A stretch of 64,000 nucleotides of DNA from Cinclus cinclus (Eukaryota > Chordata > Aves > Passeriformes > Cinclidae). Numbering within the stretch: position 1 is the stretch's first letter; each line of letters opens with the position of its first letter. The stretch covers positions 7,163,234 to 7,227,233 of the forward strand of contig NC_085059.1 of assembly GCF_963662255.1 (NCBI RefSeq), given 5' to 3'. Positions 14,001-26,000 of this stretch are shown piece by piece. The notes beneath the pieces were generated by a model that was not told where the DNA came from, ran no database searches, and worked only from the letters and a program-made list of their open reading frames with translations. A program made the translations under genes and the position numbers.

Positions 14001-17000
14001 CCTACTTGCTGCCGAAGACAAAACAAAACAATGGGCATTAGGTATGACGAAGCTCACAGGCTGGGTTAGCAGTGCTCTGTTCTGCTGGTACCTCTGGAAA
14101 GGGGTCACCTTGTTTGCCACTTACAAGAGCAGAGTAGACTCAAATCACAGATCTAGGATGGAGAGGTCTCAGGTTTGGGCTTAAACGGCTCACAGATTTC
14201 ACTGGGAACCTCTGCAGGGCACAGTAAGAGGGGTAGCTGTTTCAGCCAGGCTGCAGTGCCTTGCAGAGCTGAAGAACCAGTGCAAAGGGCAGTACAGGCT
14301 GCTCTCAGTGTCTGCACTGGCTTGTTCACACCCAGCGTTGAGATTCCTGCCAGCACTCAGCTGTGCTCCTCTCATGTCGGGCAGCAGGCACACGGTGGCT
14401 GGACCTCAGGGCTGCTACTACAAAGCAAATGGCAGTGCTGCTGGATTTTACCTTTTATATTTTACAGATCCTGTACTGCTTCAGTGCCTAACTATAAAAC
14501 CCCATAGCCTGTCAGCCCCTGTTCTCCCATTTTATTCAGACAAAACAATTCCTCTCTAGGCCTGAAAGTCAAGGAAACCTCACTGTCTCAGGCCCTGAGA
14601 GATGTAAACGACTGTGAACTGGAGGGGGGAGGCAAACTTGGAGTAAATTACTTCATTACCTGAAGCTGTAATTGGAGCATTACCTCTTGATACGTAAATG
14701 GACCAAACTTATAATGAATATGAATAATGAATAACTCGTGACCGTCGTCCCACCTGGGTCACCAGAAACTGATGCCTTGCAGTGGCTACCTGAGACAGAG
14801 GCTAGACAAAATTAAGAGAATAAAAGCAGGTATTTATTTATTGAAGGCCTTCCACTTTTATTCTCTTAATCTTGTCTAGCCTGTGTTTTAGGTAGCCACT
14901 CCAAGGTATCAGCAGCACCTGAAATGAAAACGAGAAAGCGCTGCTGACTGAGGCTGTTTGCCTTCCCTCTGCCTGTGCAGTGGTCTGTTCTGCGAGACGC
15001 CTCCTCCCATGGTGCTGCTGCAGACGAGCCCCTGTGACAACTACGAGTGCCAGAACGGCGCCCATTGCATCGTGGCCCAGCACGAGCCCGTGTGCCGCTG
15101 CCTCGCCGGCTTCGCGGGACAGCGCTGCGAGAAGCTCATCACCGTCAACTTCGTGGGCAAGGACTCCTACGTGGAGCTGCCCTCCGCCAAAATCCGCCCT
15201 CAGGCCAACATCTCCCTGCAGGTTTGTCACACGCTCCTCTATGCTGTAATACCTGTAGTGTGCATGTGTCCAGTGCTGACAGAACAGGCGCTGCTGGACA
15301 GAATCCTGGAAAAATCAGTCCGTTTCTGAGCCACTTGTCTACTCTGAAATCACTGAAATGTGAAGGAGAGACGAAGGCACCAGTGTACTTTTGTGGGCAC
15401 ACATCCTGCCTCCAGAATCTCTCCACGCTCCGATTCCCAGACTGGCAATGCAACCAGGGATGATTCGGGAACGTTCCGTGTCTTCCTACTGATTCACAGC
15501 ATTGTGTTTCATCCTGTACAATGTTTGTTTAATGTCATGATGCCTCTTAAAACGGGCTGCTCTGAATGGCCTCTCTGGACAATATTTTGCTTATTCAACA
15601 GACAAAAGGCCTGGGATTTTCTTACAGGCCTAAGGTTCAGAAGACAACTGAAAACTGGCTCTCATGTGAAATGGGAAGTTGACCTTTGTGTGTGAGCCCA
15701 CCCAAGGGCACCAAGACCTTTTTTGTGCCTCCTGGCTCTTGCTCTGATTGCTGCTTATATATGATGTATTTAAAGTATATTTGAATTGCTTATGTTATTT
15801 TGGTTTGATTTTAAATACAGGTTTATTTCTTTTATTAATCAATCTCAAGCAATCTTACATGGTTATGAATGTTTCACAGGTAGCCACGGACAAGGACAAT
15901 GGCATCTTACTCTATAAAGGAGACAATGATCCTTTGGCTCTGGAGTTGTACCAAGGACACGTGAGGCTCATCTATGACACCCTGAACTCCCCACCCACCA
16001 CAGTATACAGGTAAGTGACTAAGCTCTGCCAAGACAGTTGACTTCCAAAATTGGTGGAGGAGAGGTAGGATTTTTCTAAGCAATGTGCATGGGAGGAAAA
16101 CCTTTTATTTTACTTCAAGGTATCTCTTTTATGCATGTAATTAGATGAGAAAGTCAGAATAAAGAGTTAGCTAAACGCTGCATGGGTAAAAATTGGCAGT
16201 TATTGGCAACACCAGTGATGCTGTGTCCTCCTGTAATTGTAGAAAAATGCATTTTCTAATCTGCTGTAAAGTTTCAGTTTTTGGTGAATTTTGTCCTTGA
16301 AATAGTTCCAATAAATCAGTTTTTTTGTTGAGATTAGCATTAAGTGACTGTACCAAGACAGAGCAGTTAATGTGCAACTGCAGGGTTAGATTGCCTCAAA
16401 TAGAACGAGAAGAGCTGAACTCTTCTACAGGATGAATATTTTTAGTGGAAATTCTTGCCTGCAACTACACAACCACAAAAAAGCAGAAATGGCAAAGGTA
16501 AATTTTAGGGTAATTTGACTTCAGACACGTGGCTTTTGAGGATATGAAATCCACATTTTATTCACTAGTCACAAGAAGGAAAAGCAAATGTACAAGTGAA
16601 ATCCATGCACAGAGACATTTCTTTGGGAAGGAGGGATGTGCTGCCTTTTTTGATCACTGTTCCTTCAGCATCCCTCTCCCCTAGTTGTCATTTTCAAGCC
16701 CTGTTGCTCCAGTTTACTCTAAGCACAGATGCAGTTGTGACCACACAGAGCATTTTGGGTTCAGAACAGACTCCTGGCACTGTGTGTGCAGCAGAGCTGC
16801 AATTCCCAGCCCACCTCAGCTGTGGGAAGAGCATCCTGCTAGAGCAAGGGACAGGATGGGTGTCAGCACGCATCACCCACCTCATACTTGTCTCAGAAAG
16901 TTTTCTCAGCACTTGCTAACACTTGATCCTCCCAGGGAATTTTCTTTAGGGAAAGGGTGACATTTTTAAGAAACTTTCTGTACTATAATAAACTGGATAA

Positions 17001-20000
17001 TACCAATGCAGACAGGTTGCCAGGAAGAGCACTGGCTTGTGCCCTGTAGGAATGAAGGAAGTAGGTTGCCCATGGTTTTCATCAGCTGGATGGATAGGTG
17101 TGAAAAATGTCTCTGTGTGTGGCAGCTGATCCTAACTGATCAGCTGTTGGAGCAAAGCTGAAGTTGATAAACAGTTTTATGCTGCTAATTGGAACAGAGG
17201 GAAAGCTCCTTATGTGTGTGGGCAGCACAGGGGGTGACAGGTCCATGTGGGTGTTTGCTGGCCATGGTCACAGCACGGCAGAGTGGGGACAGGAGCTGCT
17301 GCCACCACCACAGAAACAACCCTCCATGGATGCAGTGCCTTCTGGCAGAGCTGCCAGGGGTGGCTGGTGCGGTGTCCTCCCCACGCCCTTCACGTGGATC
17401 GAGGAGGAGGGGGGGCTCCATTCTCACTGACACCTCATTACCATAAGATTAATGGCCCGTTCACCACATTTTGTGTGCCGTGGTCTGCTGAGATGCGAGA
17501 GAAGCTGCTTAATACGATGCCCTTTCTGAAATGTCACTCTAATCTTTTATTAGTTTAAGGAGTGGAGCAAAATGGGATTAGCATGGAGCTCGATGGGAAA
17601 AGATTAGGTTGATTGAGAAAAACTGCAGCTAAAGAATGTCAGAAAGGGCCTCTAAATAGATTAAAAGACTTGTTTTCCTTAAAGGCTGAAGAAGGAGCAG
17701 GAAAACCTGCTTGTCCCCTTACAAACATAAGATTTAAGGATAGAAGGCATAAGTGGATCAGGTTTGACCTCTCTGATTTTTAGCTAAGGTATGAACTCTC
17801 TTTGGCCTAAGACATGACTTCTAGCTTGGCACAGAGTTTTGACAGGAAGACACCTAATAACAGAAAATCCCCCATTTCCTTTAGTATCTTGGACAATGGT
17901 CAATTATTTCCATTATCCTGGCATTGGCCATCATTTCTAAATTGTGTCACTAGTACCTTCTGAATTGTTGAGAGGCTTTCTCAAGGGAAATTAAAGTCTA
18001 CTTATACCTGGATCTGGTTCCCATGGGTTTATCTGGACTTCTGTTTGCATTTTCTTCTAATCTACATTTTGATTAAATGAATAGCTGGCTCGGTGTGATG
18101 CATTTTATCTCAGCCTGAAGAATTCGGGAAGATCTTTCCCTCAACTTCTACAATTTTCATTTGTCATTGAAAATAAGGTTGCTAGGAGAACCTGTAACAT
18201 CCTGGCATCACCACTGGTGAAACAGTTTGCCTTCCCCATTGCCTCCTCCCTGCTGTCCCATTTAGACACCTCATTTCAGTTTCAATCTCAGCAAAAGTGG
18301 ACTGTTTGCCTTTGCAAAGCTCTGCTAAAAGACTGTTAGATTAATTTTCACAGTCAATATAATGTTCTGCTCTCCTCCAAAGCAGTCCACTTTTTGGACT
18401 AGATGAGCAGAGCTTTGGCTCTTGGTTTTCCCCAGAAGAGTCTGCCAGAAGAGGAGGAGGCCTTAAAATGCTGCCTGGTGGGAGCTGTGCCAGCTACAGC
18501 TGCAGGAAATCTGTCACTGACCTGGTCCTGGGTTGTAACTGAGATGTTTTTCTGGCTATTTCAGGTACTCTCAGGATGGGATGTGGGAAGTCATTGGCAA
18601 GCCACATGATCTGTAATTCCTCATCAGAGTGTCCATGATAAGATTTATTGATAGTACTTATGAACATTAAAATTAGCAAAGTACTTGGCTAATACAGGTA
18701 ATATCCTGTAGGGATAAGATAAAAGCTGTTGTTTGGGGAGCCAGCAGTGAGTCAGTCACACCTGGTGGTATTTTTCCAAAGTGTTCCACAAGGATGAAAC
18801 ACTCCCTGTGTTCCAGCAGCAGGCTGTGCCCCAGCCCCGTAGGACAAAGCTGGGGGAAGGTTTGCCCCAAACACAGGGGGTGCTCAGCTTGCTGTGAGCT
18901 CTGAGGGGCTCTGCTGCAGAGCTGCTGTGGGCCATGCAGGGCAGGGATGTGTCATAGGAGTGGATTGTCAGGAAAGAGATGTTCATTGTAACTCCTCTGG
19001 GAAGGCAGGGTGGCCCTGGCTACCAGAGGGAACCTGTTCCTGAATTTTAGTTGCTTCTCTGAGCAGATTGAACCAGAACTGCATTACCAAGTCAGTCTGG
19101 AAAAGCCCAAGATAACGAGCTGTACGTTCAGGTTTGCTTAACGTGTGTTTGTCCCTGTGGGAGGTTTGGATAGAAAGGTTAAAGTTGACATTGGGCTTCT
19201 CTTTCATTCTAGTCAGGTAAAGGTCAGCACATGTCCAGTGGAAATGACTACCTAAAATTCACTGTCATTTATCATCAAGTTAGGGAGAAATACAAGTTAA
19301 TCCATTAATAATATAATGCAATGACAGAGCTCACCCTTTAAAATAAAATCTGACTGATTTTTTACTGGAACCTGTCACTTGTGATCTGCAGAAAAATGTT
19401 TTCCTCGATGTCAGAGTAAAGCTCTTACAGAAGATCCATTTTTGAAGTAGGATTCCTAGTTTCTTTTTCAATGTTTCTTCTATTTAATTATTCTATACGT
19501 GGACACATGAGAACAGAAATCTTTTTCTGAGTGCTTTATTGACCTCCTGGTTTCTGCACTGCTCAGTTACTCTTCCATGCCATGACAGTACTTGGTGCCA
19601 CTCTAACAGGGAGTTCTTGAAATGAAGTAAATCTTTCACACAATGCTGTACCTTAATTTAAAGGTAAGGAGCAACTGGTAAAGAATGTGCTTCTTTTATT
19701 TACTGCCGCAATCCAATTGTTAAAACTTTGAATTAATGAAGAACATATAACGAATTTCATAGTTCCAGCACTCAGCCATTAACCCTGGTATCTGTTTAAC
19801 TGTATTCTATAGGGAGAACTCCCTATTTTCAATCTTTTTTCCCACATCTGTTCCTTGAGCCAGAGATAAGACCTTACTTGTAAACTTTTCTCCAATAGAT
19901 TTTATGCTGCTATACACTCATATTGATTTGGATGCTGAAATAATCCTTCCTAATAGAAATGGAAAACAGAACTTTGACACAAACTGGGGATGTAATTCCC

Positions 20001-23000
20001 TCCAGAGCTCCCAGATTGCCATGTTGCATACAGACTGTCATATCTGGTAAAGAGCAAAATGCAGGAGTTGTTGGTGTAAAATCATATGTTTTTATGCAGG
20101 GATCCTGACAGCAGTGAAAAAGGAGGCAGTTAGGAAAAGATAAGAATGAATTATATTTGTCTTTCTGTAGAGACTACACCCAAATTACATTATAATTCCT
20201 TTTAAAAGTATCCTCGCATAATCGGCTTTCAAAGATGCTACATCATTAAAAATATTCCTTGTAGATTGTATCATGCAGTTCTCATGGTCTGGCTGACTCT
20301 TGCATAGCATAGATGGATGTTCTTGTGGTTAAAGCAAAAGGCCTGAAATGAAGGAGCATACATTCCTACTGTATCTGTTGCAGATGTGATGACTGCAAGA
20401 CGACAAATTAGATCTGGTTCCCTGTGCACGCTAAAAAGTAGAGAAAGGCACAAAAATAGAAAAGGTGTTTCAGAAACATGCTGCAGATCTCTGAGGGTGA
20501 GGTTCCTGCTCTGCTGTCCCTTCAGGCTGTGGAACAGCACAAGGTTCTTCTGCTGGTGGCATCTGCAAACTTCTGTGCCCTTTAACTCCCTCGGGCTGTG
20601 CCGGTGGCTCTGGAGCCTGGGAGCTGCTGGAACTCGGTGTCCAGCACTATCCCAGGCCATGCCACTGCTGAATGAATGTGCTGCTCCCCAAGGATTTCAG
20701 TCCTCTACTCAAATCTCTGAGGCTGAACAGTTGCTTTAGAGGTGGAAGAACATCCACACCTTCCACAGAGGGGGATTTTGTGCCATTGTCTCTTTAGCTG
20801 AAATTGCTTATCTGCAGTGAAGCCTGGGAGGCTTCACCATTAATTTTCTGCCTTCTGGGGAGGAATGTGCTGGAGGAGCGAGAACATTCATTATTTTTAG
20901 GATCATTATTAGAGCTTTTCAAACTCAGTTTTTGGCAAAAGTGTCTTTGCAGAGTGCACTGCATGACTGGTCCTTTTCTTCCTAACACCTTCACAGTCTG
21001 CAGCCTGTGCTGTGCCCATCCCTGGTGGGATGCCTGTTTGATGCTCTGGATGGGCTCTAAATAGACTGTTTTTCAGATATTTCTGTGAGGCATCACTGAG
21101 CTCTTTACAGTTCTGCATATTTGCAATTCATTTTATTCTATCATGTACTCGTATTTTTTCAGATACCCCTTAGGGATTCTATATCAAATATAATGAAAGA
21201 AACTGGCATTAGTCTCTGGCCTGCACAGAAAAAAAATGTAAAATTTGAATGTACTTATAGATCTTGCATGAGCCAAGGCAAAGGACAGCTTAATTTTTTA
21301 CCTTTATAAAGGGCTTTGGAGTACTTAAATTGGAGAAAAATGGCAAGTGTGTGAGTTCTTGTCAAGCTACAAACATCGCATTTACCTCATTTTTCCTGGA
21401 TTATTGTGCAGTAGGACAGAGAAAATGTAAGGTCAAGACCTTAAAATATCATTTAACTTTTACCATTAGGTTCAGAATCAAATATTTGCTTTCATGAAAC
21501 ACAGAAACTTTTTTCCTGCTGAGCTGAAGCTTAGGAAGGGTAAAGTTTTGTCCTTCAGGCTGCCCAAGGACTTAGCAGGCAAAATCTTGTTAAGCTGAAT
21601 TAATTCTTTTCTTTGTAAATCTCTCCAGTATCTCTTGCAAGAATGACAGTTTCTCATCTGCTCTCTCTCTCTGCCTCCACCCAGCTCATTCTCTTCAGTT
21701 CAATGTCCAAGTACCCAGAAACTGCAGACCCACACTTCATGTCTCACACATGTATAGGGTGTTTCAGAGTGAGCTTTTTACCAGAAGAAAGCAAAATCCT
21801 TCACAAAGTGAGTCAGTGCTGGCCTGTCTGTGGTACCAGGTGCAGGCAGTTAGGAATGGGTCATCTAAAGCCACTTGTCCTGTGGTAATGACAAAAATAG
21901 AAGTTCTGTTCTTCAAATCCCAGGTCACCTTATTCAGGGACCAGAATCTGGAGCTGTGGGTCTGAGCTGCACTCAGGCATCCCCTGTCAGCAGAGGCCAG
22001 GCTGGGGAAAGGTTGCAAATATCTTTTAAAGGCATTTTGCTGCTGTACCATAGGTCGCTGGTCCAGTAGTACATTGCCAAAGTTGGTTAATACTGATTGC
22101 ATCAGAGAAAGGTTGAAGTGTTCTCATAATAAACAGTGATGGAATAAACCTAATCATAGTCAAAATGGCTTTATAAACTTCCTGTGCACTAATGACTGGC
22201 TCATGTCTTGAATTGTGAGGTTTTTTGCCTTACAACAACAAGTAGCAAGCTAATATGTTTATTTTTTCCTGCCTGTAAATTTCTTGTGAACATGATGAGT
22301 AACACAAAGTTTAGATGTGTACCATGTGTGATATTCACATCCTATCTGTGGCTCTGGATCCAATCGATGCAGCCTCTGTTGGAAGCAGCGCACGCAGACC
22401 TGGAGCTGAGGGAGATCAGGAGGTGCAGGATGGGTCTGTGCATGGTTCTTTCTGTGTTTCTTCCCAGTGTGGAACTGGGACCCAGAGCTCAGCATTTGTC
22501 AGCACGTCCCAGTGCTGGGGGAAGGTGGGCATGGCAGCTGTCAAAAATCGATGGGTTTGGTCATTTCTGTGGAAGGAGAGGATCCAGCTGTAGGTATTTT
22601 GCTATGGCTGAGGTGGAAACAATTTCTAAATAGACATGGCTTTTTTTTTTTTTTCTTCAGGCTTAGCCTCCAATTTCAGGCAAAACCCATCATTCTCTTT
22701 CACTCTGACTGGATGCCCTGTTAATTGTACTCCGTAGCAGCCCTGCTCCCTGCTGCTAATACCTACATATTTTCCAGAGCTGAAAAGGGGATAGATGGTC
22801 CAAAGTATTGTCTGATGTAACAACTCTGTGAAGACACCTGGTGAATTTTCTTATCAGAACCTGAGATTTGATAACCAGCTGAATGGCAGAGCTGTTTTTC
22901 TAGAAGGTGACCCCATGCACCCTGCTCTGTTCCAAGCCCTGGTGGGGCCAGGGGCTGTGTCACAGCCTGTCCTGGTGTGTGATGCTCAGCTGTACCCATG

Positions 23001-26000
23001 CAATGCTGGGGAGGACGTGGCACTCAGGCTGCCACCGCCCTGCTGCTGTAACAGGGCGTGCCTTCCCCTCTGCTAATGATTATTTATTGTGTCATTTTTA
23101 TACGGGTACGAGATTTCACACCGACCCAATAACACTGCAGAATCTCTGACTGATTTTTTTTTTCTTCACTCTGTATTTCATGGGTTTGTTATTTTGTCTG
23201 ATGCATGTCACTGTGAGGACATCAGGACGTGGTAGCTCCTGACGCCACCGTGTGCAGTGGAGAACCAAGGCATCCTGGTGGAGAGGGTGGCAGGGACCAA
23301 CGCTCTGATCTGTGTCTCAGGAGAGCCCTTGGACTTCAGAAGTGTATTCCAGCTGGTTTTACTGCCATTGCACTTGCTTTAACAGATTCTCAGCAGAATG
23401 AAGTATCCAGCTTTGCTGGTGTGAGTTTAGCAGCACCCAGCAGCTCTTGGCCCCAGCAATTTCTACTCCCAGAAACTTCTGTTCCCAGCAATGGGGCTGG
23501 AGGGAGCTGTGGGACCTCACCCAGGTCAGGGACACTGTGAGAATCCCCTGCAAACAGCAGTGTTTGCCCTGGCCAGGTGTCTGACCCTTTAATGAATCAT
23601 CTAGGGAAGGGGGTCAGGATTGTGTTAATTGTATGTTACAGGGGTGTAAAAAAGGTCCTTGCTTTTCTCTTAGAAGGTCTGTAATACAACGACTTTCACT
23701 GCTGGCAGGGGTGCTGCAGGAATTGAATTATGGCTGGAAATTAGATATGCATAGCCTGGCCAAACGATCATTAAGGGAGATACGGTAATCAGCTGCCAGT
23801 GTTCAAGGGCTGTAAACACCAGGAAGAGAAAGATGGCTTATTTGGGTGGTCTACAAAGTTTTAAGTAGAAGAAAAGGTATAAAACCAAGCAAATTAAAAT
23901 GGAGGTATCAAGGCAAAAGCTCTTAATGTCGAGTACTCTCAGCCTGAAAGACATAGCACTCAAGTCATGTAAAACAGGATTGAACATAACAAAATAGTGT
24001 GTTTGAAGCTGAAAGTAGAGTGCTTTAATATTCCTTTCACCTCTTATTTCCCTAGTCCTGTGTTTCATTAGCATTTTTCATACTTTTTTTCTCAACATGT
24101 GGTTTTTATTCAGCTCCTGAAGATGATAGTGCTTGAAGTGATGTGTTATTGTGGAGGTAGCACAAACACCACTCCAATTATGATTTTGCCTTTGTTGCCA
24201 TGGAGAAGTTTAAATCTATTTTAGGCCAAGGACTGATTATAGCTGGAACTAAGGGTAGGAGGTAAGTGTAGCTTGGAAAGGTGAGAACCCATCACTGCTG
24301 ATACCACAGTCAGCCTGGCACTGTGTGAGTTTCACAGCTCCCAAACTGCTGACAACTCAGCGCAGTTCCCTGCAGCTCTCACCTTGAGCTCTTCATTTTG
24401 GTACCTCTTCTCTGGTGCTGTAAGCTCCTTAAGCTCTTTTTGACATGTATTCTTGTTTATTGCCTTCTACTTAAAATGTTCTCAATTATCTAAGTTCAGT
24501 GTTCCCCATGGCCTTCACTCCCCAGTCTCTTACCATCCTTGTGTTTTCTTTGTTTTGTGTGTCAGATGAGGCGTGTCCCCATTAAGACAGAGGTCAGGAA
24601 AATCTGGAGACTGTAGCTAATGAATTAATGTTCTTATTTGCATAATTGATGGTTATATATCTCCTCAGTGACATAGTTTGCTGTGATACTTAAAGCTATT
24701 TTTGGTTTTGACTCCTCTGCCCTGCTGTTCTCTGCTGTCTGCAATAAAGGTATATTACTAGACAGTGAAAAAAAAACCTGACCTCAAAGCCCAAATTTTA
24801 CAAGTTCCAATTGAATGCTTTAATCCTTTAATGCATTTCTGTTCACTGGCATATTTATAGTGGCTCAGCTCTAAATATCTCATGGGTATTAGAGCAAGGG
24901 GAGTCAGTGTTTAAAACATCTGTGTGTGCTTGGGGCTGGAGTAGAGGGGAAATAAAATATATAGGAGGGAAAAGAGAAATAGCTGAAAAATGAGAGTGGA
25001 AATCAGTTCCTTCCTGTATTCCCTGGGGTTTTATGTTGAATACACATCCCTTTCCCTTCACTTCTTTGTGTTGTGGAGTCTGAGCTCCCAGCAGATGCAG
25101 TGTGCACTGTGTGCAATGCACTGTGCAGTGGCTCCACTGGCTCACCTTGCTGGAGCCGCTCTGGCAGAAGAGGAGCAGAGAGCTCCCTCCTAGAGGAAAA
25201 TTTAATGTCTCTTCCATAGAGCCCTCTCTAGTGGCCTCCCTTCCCTGTGAGGGCAGCTCAGAGCGAACAGAAGGTGCTGGACCCAGGGCTTAGGGAGCTG
25301 GGCATCCCAGCATTTTCCTCTACTTTTTGCAAAATTTGACCAGATGCCACGGCCAGCTGTCCATGTAACCTCAGTGAGAGCAATGTACTGGGCTGTGCAA
25401 GGCATGTAAGGTGGGCTGTGAAAAGATGAGTGTGATGGAGAAGAGAGAGTGGAAGGATGCTGCAGGGTGAGCACAGTGGGGGAAGTGCCTGACCAGGGGT
25501 GTCCTCACCAGCCGCCGGCCACGACCCAGAACAGCAGCACTGGCTCCTGAGGAATCATTCTGTGTTATGGAAAACTTGTGCTGCCTTTTGTTGCTTAGTT
25601 TTCAGCAAGTTTAATTATTAAATTCCTGGAAATCCTTGCTTACACTTCAAGTGCTTACAACAAGGACTTGTAGGAAACTGTACAATATCCAATGGCGGTG
25701 GCATAAAATGCTGCGGTTGGAAGTCAGCTAAACTTTCCTGGCTGTATTAGAGGCTCGGAAAGATCTCAGGAGCGGCGCATGGTTTATTAGCGCCCCGGGC
25801 TCTTCCTGCCGCACCTTTCGGGTGTCCCTCGTGGTGCTCGCTCGCTCGGGTTGATTCGGTTTCACCGTGACGAGGGGGAGCCCGGGCGGAGCGGGAACGG
25901 GAACGGGAATGGGAGCGGGGCCGGGAACGGGAATGGGAGCGGGGCCGGGAACGGGAATGGGAGCGGGAACGGGAATGGGAGCGGGAACGGGAATGGGAGC

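Larger units (their letters stand above)
10031..14980 (+). other. SLIT3: SLIT3 intron with minisatellite and foldback repeat
   Basis: 4.95-kb intron. Its first 900 bases are mostly a 43-bp tandem repeat and its last 210 bases include a foldback inverted repeat. Both are annotated separately. The sequence between them is ordinary A/T-rich intron with no supported gene. Confidence 0.85.

Noticed and set aside
14838..15463. Alternative-frame ORFs over the exon at 14981-15221
   Set aside because: Shadows of the GC-rich SLIT3 exon, whose true frame is fixed by EGF cysteines and splice phase.
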